Part shown: positions 40,801-52,504 of the stretch, piece after piece
Position numbering within the stretch: the first letter of the stretch is position 1
Layout of the letters: each line of letters begins with the position of its first letter
Translations under genes and position numbers: made by a program
The notes under the pieces: model-generated
The model's database searches: none
Seen by the model: the letters and a program-made list of their open reading frames with translations, nothing else
What the model was told of the DNA's origin: nothing
Source: Thinopyrum elongatum
Taxonomy: Eukaryota > Streptophyta > Magnoliopsida > Poales > Poaceae
Length of the DNA: 64,000 nucleotides
Reading direction: 5' to 3'
Assembly: GCA_011799875.1 (NCBI GenBank)
Contig: CM022302.1
Coordinates: forward strand, 186,860,942-186,924,941

Positions 40801-43323
40801 GGCCGCCCCTTGTTAAAATGAAAAGTAAAAAAAATATATATATATATATATAATAAATAATAAAGACAATTTGTTAGTTAATTAACTTATAATTAATTTA
40901 ATCTAATTAACTAGATAATTAGATAGCTGGCACTGACACACGGGCCCCACTACTAACAAAAATGGTAAAACAATCTGTTAGAAGGATGACTATGACATGT
41001 GGCCCCCCCACCTAATCTGTTAATTTATTAAAAACTAATAATTACATTGTGACTATGACAGCTGGGTCCCACCAGCCAGTTTGACCAGTCAATGTTGACC
41101 CAGTCAACAGCTGACTGGACTGCTGACTTTGACCCTGACCCCACCTGTCATACACTATGGCTGGCACTACACTTAGTGACAAAAGTATTTGTTGATTAAA
41201 TTTTGAATTAATAATAACTCCAGAAATTGAATAAGACTTTGAAAAATTATATAAAATAAACCGTAACTCGGATGGAAAAACTTTGTACATGAAAGTTGCT
41301 CGGAATTTCGAGACGAATCCGAATACGCGGTCCGTTCGTCCGTCACACGTCCCTAGCTACCCGAACATGGAACCGTTCCCCTCCGGTCATCTGTCTGACA
41401 AATGTCCGGAACTGGGAAAGCATTCCCGGATGTTTTCCCTCTTCACCTATATCGTGTAGCACCGTGTCAGAACACCCCTAGCTCTGCGTATTGTCATGTC
41501 GTGCTCTTGTTTGCTTTATATTTACTTTTTCTTCCCCCTCTTCTCTCCGGTAGACCCCGAGACCGCTGCTGATGCCGCTGTGATCGACTACATCACCGAC
41601 GACCCCTCCTTCTTGCCAGAGCAATCAGGCAAGCCCCCCCCCCCTTTGATCCTCCCGATATCGCCCATTCTATTTCTCATGCTTGCATTAGAATTGCTGC
41701 TGCTACTGCTTTACCTATTCTGATGCATAGCCTGTTTATTGTAACCTGCTGTTGATAATTACCTGCATATCCTAAACTGCTTAGTATAGGCTGGGTAGAG
41801 ACCTATCAGTGACCCCACTTATCTTGACTGCTCTGCTGGATTATCCGAAGACCCGATCAACGGGATTGAAGACCAGGCCCCGGCACCGCACATCACCCCC
41901 TTAGTTGTAACGACACTGCAGCGTTAATATCGAGTGTCGAGGGTGATACCTCGTGTAGCACTTCTGATGTTAACTCTGTAGAGTAGCTATTCGGTCATGG
42001 TCATCGAGGGTGATTCCTCCTTCACCGCTTCCGATAACGACGCCGTCGTACAACACCTCAAATGTGAACCCAGCGAGGGTGATTCCTATGAGTTCACCTT
42101 GACGGATACATCGAGTAGGAATCCAACGAGGGTGATACCTCGGATTCCCCTGATGTTATGGACACACGGATACTTGGACTGTATTGTTGTTACTTGGAAA
42201 GGCGGGTCGACCCTGAGGGGTACCCGCGTGCGCCTGAGAGGCGAGTGTTGTGAAGACGGGTGCCTGTGTGGTGCCCGAGTGAGAATACGAGGCATGGCCG
42301 GGCATTCTTGGCCCTTGCCGCAAGTCCTCGAGACGGGGCGACGGGGTCACATCTTTCGTGAGTCTCTGCTCGCTACCGCAAGCCCAAGGTACTAACGATT
42401 TGGATATTTGATCCGAGCAGGCCTCTGGTCTGATAGCACTAACCATCACGTGGGCATAGTATGGGCGTTCTGCATCGTAGCATCAGCCGAAAGCTTTGTC
42501 AGACGTCCAGTTCAGCATTGTGGCCGGGTCGGATCGTGCCGTTGGCGCTGGTATCCACCCTGCTCACAACGACCCGGAGTGCACAGGGCGACGGCCCAAG
42601 ACCCCTGAGCGCTTAGGATGTAGACCGGCGGGGACCTCTCTGCTGAGCTGTAGGTAGGGTTGCGATGTATCGTTTGGCCGAGGCTGGGCATGACCCAGGA
42701 AAGTGTGTCCGGTCGGAGTTAATCGAGCATGTTGGGTAAGTTGGTGCACCCCTGCAGGGAAGAAAACTTCTATCGATAGCCGGTCCTACGGTAAAGGACA
42801 CTCGGAGTTGTATCCCGATCGATACAGCTAGAAGTTGAGATGAGACCTAGATATGAGGCTCTGGGATTGCTTCTCGCAGGGAGTCGAGAAGGGATCTCCG
42901 GAAGAGGTTGATGACTGTATGGCTCTGGGATTGCTTTCTCGCAGGGAGTCGAGAAAGGATCTCTGGGTGAGGTTGAGACTTAATGATACTGCTACATTGT
43001 ATTGTACTGTTCTACTCTCTTCTATTGCTGCAAGACCGATGAAGATGCTAGTCTTCGATAGGACTAGGCCTTCTCTCTATTCTGGCATTTCTGCAGCCCA
43101 GTCCACATATACAGCCTCCCTTTGAAAATTTTGCATATGTAGTGTAGATCCTTGCTTGCTGAGTACTTCTGAGTACTCACGGTTGCTTTGTTTTCCTTTT
43201 CTCCCCATATCAGTTTGTCATGACCAAGATGACGGAGCCCCTGAGACAGCTGTCCCCGCCGACGATCGCTACTACTACCCCGAGGGTGGATACTGCTACG
43301 AGTTGACTGACGACCAGGAGTAG
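39929..43323 (+). CDS. Possible three-exon reading frame inside the LTR of element E
   Basis: Candidate exons 39929-40313, 41554-41628 and 43214-43323 join in one frame (about 189 codons). Exon 1 is GC-rich, starts at ATG 39929 and is Pro/Ser/Arg-rich; its donor is CCAT/GTGAGC. Exon 2 follows acceptor TCTCCGGTAG and encodes PETAADAAVIDYITDDPSFL. It would end at an AG/GCAAGC site, a GC-AG intron. Exon 3 follows ATATCAG and encodes APETAVPADDRYYYPEGGYC, then ELTDDQE and TAG. Exons 2 and 3 and their splice sites are kept in the second LTR (59620-59694, 61276-61385); exon 1 there has indels. No homology is recognised, and a product is unproven. Confidence 0.35.
40837..40859. repeat. TA microsatellite
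   Basis: About nine TA units in the left LTR; the corresponding place in the right LTR (about 58913) has only two, showing repeat-length change since insertion. Confidence 0.85.
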
Positions 43324-43628
43324 GATCGGAGGGTCCCAGGCAGGAGGCCTACGCCTTTCGATCGTAGTGTTTTATTTTGCCCTGCCTTTCTAAAGGCCTT
43401 TCTGTTTCTCTTTTAATATCTGTACTCAGATATCTGATGCTTCCGCTGACGCTTGTTCGCAAGCTTATGTATTCGAGCCCTCGAGGCCCCTGGCTTGTAA
43501 TATAAAGCTTGTATGACTTTATTTATGTTTTAGAGTTGTGTTGTGATATCTTCCCGTGAGTCCTTAGGCTTGATCGTGTGCATTTGCGTGTATGATTAGT
43601 GCACGATTGGGCCGGGGGCGTCACAAGT

Positions 43629-43640
43629 TGGTATCAGAGC
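43629..43640 (+). other. Primer binding site of element E
   Basis: TGGTATCAGAGC, complementary to the end of initiator tRNA-Met, three bases after the LTR. Confidence 0.92.
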
Positions 43641-46600
43641 CGACTGCCTGTAGGAACCCCCCTTTCTAACTCCTTGGTCTAAGTTGAGTCTAGTAACCAA
43701 AAACTGTTTTACTAACTTGGTTGTGTGGCTTATGGGCCCACGTCGCCAATTGGGTGATATTAGGATCTTTTATTCCTCGTCTATACTCCGGGACTCTGAT
43801 ATCTCGTCTATTCGGGTTAAACATTTTACTAACTCTGACATTAGGTTCTCGTACCCACTTCCTCCCGGAGAGCCCCAACATTACGGATGATCGCTTGCTT
43901 CGCCAGAAGATTCTACGGATACTCCTCGATGTTTCTCGAGACCCCGTGCCCACTACCTTACAGTTCCTGACCACTGATAAACTCCGATGGATAACTACTT
44001 ACAACTTTCGTTCATATATATTCGTTCCAGTTACTCTCGGGTTCTATCCGACATATCGAAATACTATCCGACATTTTGAGAATTCTCTGAACCTACTGCC
44101 TTGCAGTTCCTCTCCGTCTGAACACACCTACGAATAAATCCTCATACTTACCCGAGGTCCGTTCATCCCCAGTTGTTCATGTGGTTCCCAAATACTCTGA
44201 AATGCTATTTGATCCCCCCCCCTAAAATTCTCTGCAACATATTACTTTGGAAAGTCTTGCCCGTCTGCATTACGGTTAACACCATATGTCCGGCAATATT
44301 CATTAACATCCCTTGTCATTGTCATTCCAAGTCTATTGATTCAATATGAATGAGAATAATCCCTATCATCAGTTGTTTCCTATTAACTCATCCTTCCGGC
44401 TCTGACATCATTCTGGACACGAACTGGTTCTCGGTAAATCAATCCTTGATTGATTAGCCATCTAATTCTATTCAACATACTCATCTTTTTATCAGAGCTT
44501 CTGCCTCTGATTCCCCGATTTTGGAATCGTAAACCCTTCGCATTTAAGCATCGAATTATTCAGATGTTTCCATAAACCGATGCCCTTTCATTTCTTCTCC
44601 TTCTGGTTGAGTATCGCTACTCACGTCAGATCCCTTGTCGTCTACCTGATCTTTTGTTGGATTAATGTCCGACAGTATCCTTCATATTCAAACATCTTAT
44701 GAGCTCTTCCCTTGGTATTTGGTACCTCCGATAAATTGTATCATCTGCTTTGACTTCGATACTTTGCTTTCGAACTCGCATCCCTTGCTTTGGTTGATGG
44801 TTGTATGGATTCGTAAAATTGTCCCGAGGGGTTGTATCTATGCTTCTGCCATCTGCGAGACCCCAGAAACTTCTACGGGTCACTCACTACTGGTGTTACG
44901 CCAGATAAATTTTCAACATTTCAACTTCATTAAAAGCGAGATGTGAATGAGAGGTTATGCATTGAAGAAGTGGGAGTCGACCTTGAACTTTTGTGTTCAT
45001 GCCCATGGACTCGATGTAGAATTTATCATGGAAGCTCCTCGTAAAAATAAATAAATAATAATTATCCCTTGTTTTAAGTCCATCTTGTATCTATGAATTG
45101 ATCCTTTTGCACTCGTGGTTCTAACCATGTCTTCTCCTTGATTCCATTCCTTGGACAGGTTAAAATAATTGTCCTCTGCAGATCATTTCACCTGTCCAAC
45201 CTCTATTCTGCTCTACCTTCGAGTTTTACCCTCTGGTATCTCGAGAATATCAAAGCACTGTATTGCTTCCTATGAGTCTTCTTCTAGTATTGCTTCTCAC
45301 CGAATTCAGATTTCCCTCGGGTTCTGAGATGTTAGTCACTCGAGAACACTGATAAGTGAATCGCTTCCGCACTCCGATTCAATAACTCTAAGTAATTTTT
45401 GTTGCTTACGAGTTTAACAATTCTTCAAGTCATTCCTAGCCTGAACAGCTACATCATTATCGTGCTAATACTAACAGTGCTACCTGGTCCTTCTTCCCAG
45501 AGCACAAAATTCGACGGTGAGCTAATCTTACGTCGAATTTCCTCGTCATATCATTTCTCCTTGAACAACAAACTTGATTTCGAGTTTGTGTCGCACCCAT
45601 GGTTCCAATAACCTTTTGCTTCATCATTTCTTTGACTTGATGTCATCGCCGATCGATTACATCTTCATGGAACCTCTCGACAAATGTGTCGTGATCAACA
45701 TTAACATTTTGACTTATTCTAAGGTATCAATCGAATTCATGATGAGAAACACCATCCTTGCCCCTCGATGATTTGTATTATCATCGACAGCATTCTTGAC
45801 TTCCTGCCAACACATGTTGGATCATGTCTTGGCTATACTTTGAGCTCCTTGCCATTCTTGCAATTGCTCCTTGAGTATTTCTTGTGATCTTCAACTCCAA
45901 CCCTTATCGGAAACATCATATCATTGCTACCTCGAAGCATAACTGTAGTATACCGAATATCCACAAGAACATTGGGAGCGCAATGCCAAATGTTTCTTGA
46001 TCTATTATCCAAACACCGTTGTAAGGGTAATATCATGGTTATCCCTCGCCCCTTTATCTAAATGCTTTTGAACTTGCTGTCATATCATGTATATCGTGCT
46101 CCGCTTTTCCTTGGGAAATGATATACTCCTAGTTCTTGTGTGTAAGCACATTTTCCTTTCCATTGGTCTGTTTAATCTTTCTTGTGATCTCTATATGATA
46201 TAAGCAGAAATAATTCCCTGCTTATAAAACACCCCGATGTACAACCTAGTCAGTGAGACCCTGTTACTATTGTTGATGACATTCCGGTAACCACCGATGG
46301 ACGAGAACTTTGCCTTATTGGTCCGCCTCATTCTTAACGAGCAGGAAAAACGGTTCTCTTCGTCCCTCACCCTTGGTACCAACGTTGTTGCCAACATAAC
46401 TGACAGGCTATCCTCTGACATGCCTTGCTATCATGACCGTGCATGATGAAAGCGCCCTCCCTACTTTGTAACCCACATGGTGGGCCCATAACCCACAGTT
46501 CCACAGGATCGAAACCTGACTCTCCTGTACATCCCCTGTTCCCAAAGTTATTCCTCGCGCATGGCCTCGTATGCAATTCATGAGTCACCTTCCGATGAGA

Positions 46601-47031
46601 TCATCAATTCTGGTATCAGACACAATACTTATTCCCGATGCTATGAACCCCTTTCATGCCCTGTTTCAGGCACCGAACGATTGCCGGCCCACTCGAAACT
46701 TCTCATGATACCTCCTTACTTTGCTCTCGATATTTTCTAAGGTTTCAATTCGAGAGTTACTTTCCGCCACCTTCCCCGATGTTATCGATCAGATAGTCAA
46801 CCTTGTAGAGGTTCGTTCTCCCGGAATACCCCCCATTCTTTTGTAAGTACGATGGAGTTCCCGAAGAAAGGATGCCAACTTCATGATGACCTGAAGTAGA
46901 GAAATGAAGACATCAATGTAATGGTTCGACCTCTTCGAGAAGAGCAACTAAGACCAAGAAGATTCGTTAGAATTGCGTAACCAGAACTTTCCCCCTTACT
47001 CCACCTCTTAAATCTCGGGACGAGATTTCTT
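43641..47031 (+). pseudogene. Degraded internal region of element E with an RT trace
   Basis: No long frame. Near 45574-45771 the plus strand reads FMEPLDKCVVININILTYSK, recognisable as a decayed version of the chromovirus RT block around its catalytic aspartates (both replaced, so inactive). The rest (43641-45573 and 45772-47031) shows no confident gag, protease or integrase motif. The pattern fits long-term decay by C-to-T changes. Confidence 0.55.
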
Positions 47032-47046
47032 GTAGTGGAGGAGATT
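47032..47046 (+). other. Polypurine tract of element E
   Basis: GTAGTGGAGGAGATT just before the LTR start TGTAACG, within the conserved context tctcgggacgagatttcttg. Confidence 0.65.
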
Positions 47047-47252
47047 TGTAACGCCCGGTTAATCAAGCTACAATAATCCCCTGCTAATGATGCCATGTCA
47101 TCATGTTTTTCAAACTAAATTGCCACTTGATGAAAACCCAAAACCAAATTCCATTTGAAGAACAAGTCAAATATTCACTTCTTCTATCATGCAAATAAAA
47201 ATGTTCATGGTGTTGCAAATAATCCTAGGATACTTATCATGTTGGAACCAAC
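47047..47252 (+). repeat. 3' LTR of element E, first piece
   Basis: Matches the first 206 bp of the 5' LTR (39386-39591) and is cut by element C. Its last five bases ccaac are the target site, repeated at 57714-57718. Confidence 0.9.
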
Positions 47253-47848
47253 TGTCGTGGTTCTAAGTCTGACAGTAGAATGGGGGGTAGGTATGAGGAG
47301 GCAAGATCCTAGCTACGGTGAGGTTGTGCACACAAGATTTACGAGTTCAGGCCCTTCTCGGAGGAAGTAATAGCCCTACGTCTTAGTGCCCGGAGGCTCG
47401 GTCGATTGACTTATGCATGAAAGTTACAGGGGGTGCGAACCCTTGTGCCTGAGGAGGGGGGTGGCTTATATAGAGTGCGCCAGAACCCCAACCGTCCCAC
47501 GTTACAAGGGTTTCAATGTCCGTAAAGACAGGACGTTACTGATAACGCCAGCAATAAAGGCAAATAAATGATCATTAAGACTACGGAGTGAACGCCTGAC
47601 CCTTGCCGTCCTGAGTGACCTTAGATCTTCTATCTTCCGAGTGGTTTCCGATGGAGTCGAGTGAGTACACCCCGGTCGAATGGAATTGGGTTGTCCGAGT
47701 GAACTGTTGGTCGAGTGGGTTGCACCCTGTGGCGATTTCAGTCGGTAGATGGTGCCATCCTTGGAATGTCGTTTGCTTTAGGGCAGTGTCCTCGGTAAGG
47801 GTGTCTAGGTCGGGCCTATTACCCTACCCTAGGTACATGTCTTCATCA
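47253..47848 (-). repeat. 3' LTR of element C
   Basis: 596 bp. On the minus strand it begins TGATGAAGACATGTACC and ends CCACGACA. TATA-like CTATATAAGCC lies near 47465-47475 (minus strand). Confidence 0.92.
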
Positions 47849-47865
47849 TTAGCCCCCGAATGGAT
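47849..47865 (-). other. Polypurine tract of element C
   Basis: Minus strand CCATTCGGGGGCTAA abuts the LTR start TGATGAAG. Confidence 0.65.
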
Positions 47866-48263
47866 CTGGGTTCGAGTGGAGAAGGGGTTGAAGATGGTTC
47901 CGACCCGATTTATATGCTTCAGAAGCATCCTAACCGGGCCGGTAATCTTTGTAAAAACTTCAACTTCATTTCCAGTCGCCTGGGTCCATTCAGAGATCGT
48001 CGAGTGATTTTTTCTGATAAGCTCCGAATGTTGATATGATATAAGATCTTTGGCGTGATTGGTCACGCTGCCACTTTCCGGATCTCACGGGATTCGAAAT
48101 TTGGAGAAGCGCGCAGGATGGAGAGGACCGCAGTAGACGGAGCGGATTAGGCAGGGACACCTCGATTCTCATGCCAACTTTTTCGCCACGTATCCAGCAC
48201 GTGACTGTTGTGGGATTTGACTGGATTGCCTGGGCCCACTAGTCAGCCACTCGGGAGCGGACC
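47866..48263 (+). other. Upstream region of the reverse gene of element C
   Basis: About 400 bp without a gene, between the polypurine tract and the TATA-like box. It probably holds upstream promoter elements; words such as gagtgg, cgagtg and actcgg are frequent. Confidence 0.45.
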
Positions 48264-48273
48264 CATATAAGGC
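48264..48273 (+). promoter_or_regulatory. TATA-like box for the reverse gene of element C
   Basis: CATATAAGGC lies about 120 bp before the expected start codon at 48390. It parallels the TATA-like box of the reverse gene in element A in position and orientation. Confidence 0.55.
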
Positions 48274-48389
48274 GTCGGGGTCGATGAGCCCGGTACTGTG
48301 CTCCCCATCTCCTTCCTCCTCTCCTGTTTCACCACCGCATTCGCCGCCACCTTCGACGTCGCCGCCCCGCCCGAGCGCAGCCTACCGCG

Positions 48390-51300
48390 GTGGGGAAGGA
48401 GAAGACGACGGCCTTGGAGCGTGTGAAGAAAGCGACGGTGGTAGCGAAGGGCAAGAAGACGAGTCGGGGAGGCTCATCGTCAAGATCCAGCCTGCCGCCC
48501 GGCTGGATCCAGGGCGATTGGATTCGCTCCACGATTCAGCAAGAAGACATGGAGGATCTGGTCGAGGGAGGCTTGATCGACCATGGGTCTTGGAGGCTGC
48601 CAGGTGACGATACCGAGCCGCAACCGCAGGAGGGTGAGTGCATCCTCCTCGCGACTCACGTCGACTGTGGTTTTTCTCTGCCCTCTCATCCTTTTTTCCG
48701 AGGTTTTTTGAACTTTTTCGGAGCCCAACTTCATCACTTTTCTCCGAACACCATCACATACCTAGCTGCGTTTGTCTCCATGTGTGAGAATTTCTTGGGT
48801 TGTCGACCGCATTGGGGTCTCTTCAAACACATCTTCACCTACCGCTCACAGTCTGTGAAAAAGGCCAACCCGAGTGATGAGAGGACACACGTGATTCAGA
48901 TGTGCGGAGGTCTAGGGATCCAGATGAGAGGCAAAAGCACATTTCCACCTATGACTCTTCCCGATTCGGTTAGAGGGTGGCAGTCGACCTGGTTTTATTG
49001 TAAGGACAAACCAACTCCTGGTCAGTCGACTGGCCTTCCTCCCTTTACCATGGGGCGAATTGAAAAGCCCTCTTCCTTGAAAGTGACTCCAGAAGAAAAG
49101 GTGGAGGTGAACATGTTGGTCGACCGCATAATCCAACTTGTCCGCGATGGCGTGATCGGCATGGATTTGCTAGAGGTGTTCCTCACTCGCCGCATCCAGC
49201 CACTCCAGGCCCGCGATCATCCTATGTTGATGTATTCGGGCGCCGATGATTCTGCTCGGATCCACCCGGAGGAAGTTGCCGAGGAGACGGTGGCGTGGTG
49301 GCTGCAAAGCATTACCGGAAACAGAGACAACCCCAGGGGGTCTAGGAGAATTCTGCCACTCGGCGCTGATAATGAACCAGACAAGGTCAGACCTTCGATG
49401 TCGAGTGACTTTTACTCTAATTTGTAAACTGTCTTCGGAACCGACTGATGCTTGTTCGATTCTTTGCTTCGCAGATATATACTGAGATGTACTCGATGCC
49501 CAACGGGGAGCAGATCCAGGAAGGAGAAGAGAGCGGAGGCGACAGCGGCGACTGGAACTCCGATGGGGAGAGTGATGAAGAGCAGGAAAACTCGAGCAGT
49601 GAGGAGGAGGTCGATTCTCCACCTCGCACAGAAAAGCGTTCCAAGCACAAGCACGACCCAGCAAGTATCCGGGGCAAGGTGGTAGCACCGACTGGACAGA
49701 CTTCGAAGCGCACTCGGACATCTTCTCCGGTGCCGACTGAGAAAGCTCTGAAGCAGCTCAAGACCGCGCCATCCAAGCCGCGGAAGGCTTTGCCCAAGAT
49801 CAAGGTTGATGTTCCCGTCGCCTCTGCGTAAGCGTTTCGTTTTCACCCTTTGTTTGAAGAATCTTATATCAGTTGCCGACCCATCCACTTGCTTGACCGA
49901 GTGAACCTTGAGATTTGCAGTGCTGCTACCTCCGGGACTTCTGCTTACCAAGATGATGGTGACGAGGAGATGGGAGACGCGGTCACCTCCAAAGCGAGTA
50001 TGACCCCTGTTATCTTCATTTTTTCTTTGCTAGCCAATTCTATGGTCGACTGAACTCTTGTGGTCGATTCTTTTGCAGCTCCGCGAGATGTTATTAAACT
50101 TCAAGACGATGATGAAAGTGAACCACAAGAACTCGTGGGTAGGAGGAGCAGGGCCTCAGTCAAGAAGGTGCCAGCTAGCAAGACGTCCCAGTCGACGCCG
50201 GTGACGGAACCAGCTATCCAGCAATCCGGGGACTTCAACCGTGCCTCCGTTACTTTTGCGATTCCCTTGTCGAGTGCTCATCCTTCGTCGTCGACTGTGC
50301 GGGCCCTTCCTCCGTCTGTCCAACTTCATGCCTCAAGCTCTCATGCTACTGCAACTGATACACCGACTGCACCTCCCACCGCCCATCAAGTCCCAAAAGA
50401 CCAAGTGAGTGCTGCCCAGGAGGCTATACGCCAGGCTGGCGTTATGATGGAGCAAATGAAGGTGGTGCGCGAGGCCAGTCAAGCTGCCTATGATGCCAGC
50501 TCAGCACTTCAAGCCAATGTCCAGGTTAGCTTACTTCCGACTGAACTCCATCTTGGCGCTTGTTCTGTTGGGATATGATATTTAGGAACTGCTGCTTTAT
50601 CTACAAGACGTCCGTGGATGAGCGTTTTGGAACCTTTAATTGCAGACCCATTGTCAATATGTACACCCACTGGGTGTTTTAATTTCTGTTGAGTAGTTTT
50701 TCCACTTGAGTCGACTAGGTTGTGCTGATCGAATCTCTGAACCAGTGGGGGCACGCTGAGTGCACCCACTGGGTGTAGTCCCCGAGACCGCCGTCGAATG
50801 TTTGATTCGGCGGGGGTCTTTTAAGAGATCTTTTCCACTCGGGCTGGGCAGATCATGCCGAGTGGAACCTTTACCAGAGGGGGCACGCTGAGTGCACCCA
50901 CTGGGTGTAGTCCCCGAGACCGTAGTCGACTGCGGGCAGTCGGCTATGGTTTGAGTTTTTTTTGACTGGACGGACCAAGTCGAATGAAAGAGTCGGACCA
51001 GTGGGGGCACGCTGAGTGCACCCACTAGGTGTAGTCCCCGAGACTATTGGCGAATGTTTGATTCGGCAATAGACTTTGTGTCTGCCGACTGACTATCTTC
51101 TGAACGCAGAAATCTTGTGATCTTGGAGCCCGGTTTGCTGACTTGGAGAAGAAGCAAACTCAGCTCAATCTTGACCTGGAGTTGGCTCGAAACAACTTGC
51201 AGAAGGCTAAGGATGACGCTGCTGGTAAGGAAAGTTTGTCGACCGGTTCTCTTGTCACCTTTTCTCCTCCTTTTTCTGATTCGAATGTTGTTCTTTCTAG

Positions 51301-52149
51301 AAACAATGAGACAAGCTTTGGAGAAGAAGGACCTTGACCTTGCGGTTGCGAAGAAAACTGCCGAAGACAAACTGGCGCTTGCTGACCAAAAGATGGCTTC
51401 AGTCGTACAGCTGGAGGGAGAGAATGTCAAGCTGAAGGCTGCTCTTGACGAAGCCAACAAAGAAGTGACTCGTCTGAAGAAGGACAAGCGAACCCTGACC
51501 GACAAAGTAGAAGACATCACCCGCAGGAGGGACGAGCTGGAGAACTACCTGGGAGGACTCGCCAAAAAACTATTCCTCATGCTTGAAGGTACTTTTCTCT
51601 GTGCGATTTGTTTGCCTTCGTCGACTCATCATACCGCTGTCGACTCATTATTTTTCTGCGAGTGCAGAATTCTGCCAAGACTTCGAGGAAGAAACTGGGC
51701 GAGTCGAGACGAACTTGGACCCTATCAACTCCCCTGTCAAAGATGAAGCAGCCATGAATGTGCTCCGACTGGAGTCTCGCCTCGCCAGTGCCTTGGAATA
51801 TCTTGCTCGACTCAAGGTCGCAGTTTCGCGGATCGACACGGCGCTCTGGCCAGGGGACACGCTCCGAAACGACCTCGAATCTCTGATGACTCGACTTAAC
51901 GAGATTCCTGGTCGAGTGCAGGAGTGGAAGAAGTCCGCCGCTCGATGCGGTGCTGACGTAGCTTTATCCCTGGTTCGCGTCCACTGCAGGGAAGCCAGAG
52001 AAGAGAAGCTAGCGGCAATCAAGGTTGCCAACACCAAGAAACTCGACTTCCAGTCTTTCATGGAGACCTTCATTGCTGCTGCTACTCGAATCGCAGACGG
52101 AATTGACCTGGACGAGTTTGTCGAGCCTGCCAGCCCCTCTACGGAGTGA
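48390..52149 (+). CDS. Seven-exon reverse-strand gene of element C (Transposase_28-like core plus coiled coil)
   Basis: Exons 48390-49385, 49475-49827, 49921-49997, 50079-50524, 51110-51224, 51301-51588 and 51668-52149. Every intron has GT and AG borders (for example GTAAGC, GTATGA, GTTAGC, GTAAGG; acceptors TTCGCAG, TTTGCAG, TTTCTAG) and the exons sum to 2,757 bp, exactly 919 codons. The expected first codon (followed by GKEKTTALE) is GTG, so the start seems mutated; the next in-frame ATG is 48549, before the core domain. Exon 1 carries HPFFRGFLNFFGAQLHHFSP, VSMCENFLGCRPHWGLFKHI and FLTRRIQPLQARDHP, matching the element A reverse protein motif for motif. Exons 2-4 are acidic then Ser/Thr/Pro-rich; exons 5-6 are coiled coil; exon 7 is helical and ends FVEPASPSTE. 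Function unknown. Confidence 0.8.
50640..51060. repeat. Repeats inside intron 4 of the reverse gene
   Basis: Three copies, about 125-130 bp apart, of a block containing gggggcacgctgagtgcacc and cccactgggtgtagtccccg (starting near 50751, 50879 and 51004). A fourth partial copy of the acccactgggtgt word is near 50666. Entirely within the 585-bp intron. Confidence 0.8.
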
Positions 52150-52500
52150 ATGAAACTTTTATGATCTGATTCAATTTGCCTCGGTATGCCGAGTGATTCT
52201 GTAACCGTAAAACTCCCTTCGGGCCTGATGCCCGAGTACTTTGAGCTCCTTCGTCCGAACTTTTATGATCCGGTTCAATTTGCCTCGGTATGCCGAGTGA
52301 TTTTGTAACCGTAAAACTTCCTCGGGCCTGATGCCCGAGTACTTTTAAGCTCCTTCGTCCGGACTTTGTTTTCCCTTAAATATGCTTGTTTTTATTTCCG
52401 AGTGGAACTTGTATCTTCACTCGGAACAGATGCAGTTCTGAGGATAGGGTCGCGGACGACCTGCACCTTGTCGTCCTTGCAGATCAGGATGGAGCATGTT
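52150..52500. repeat. Two-copy 105-bp repeat after the reverse gene
   Basis: Copies begin near 52156 and 52261 and share cttttatgatc, gcctcggtatgccgagtga and gcccgagtactt. This is probably the 3' untranslated part of the reverse gene. The rest of the stretch is plain. Confidence 0.75.
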
Positions 52501-52504
52501 TTAT

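Larger units (their letters stand above)
39386..43625 (+). repeat. 5' LTR of element E
   Basis: 4,240 bp. Parts: AT-rich start, GC-rich block 39900-40800, TA microsatellite at about 40837-40855, AT-rich middle, a zone of repeated cgagggtgat words (41936-42150), a two-copy repeat of about 62 bp (42855-42975), a 3' exon-like block (43214-43323), and polyadenylation-like sequence (aatataaagcttg, about 43498). The other LTR is collinear, with many substitutions and small indels. Confidence 0.88.

Noticed and set aside
39888..40821. Several long GC-rich frames on both strands in the E LTR as separate host genes
   Set aside because: Overlapping frames in all directions are expected from base composition, and indels between the two LTR copies break them. 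Only the spliced model is kept, at low confidence.
43629..43640. Initiator tRNA-Met-like sequence
   Set aside because: Only 12 bases, right after an LTR; a primer binding site and not a tRNA gene. The same holds for 19576-19587.
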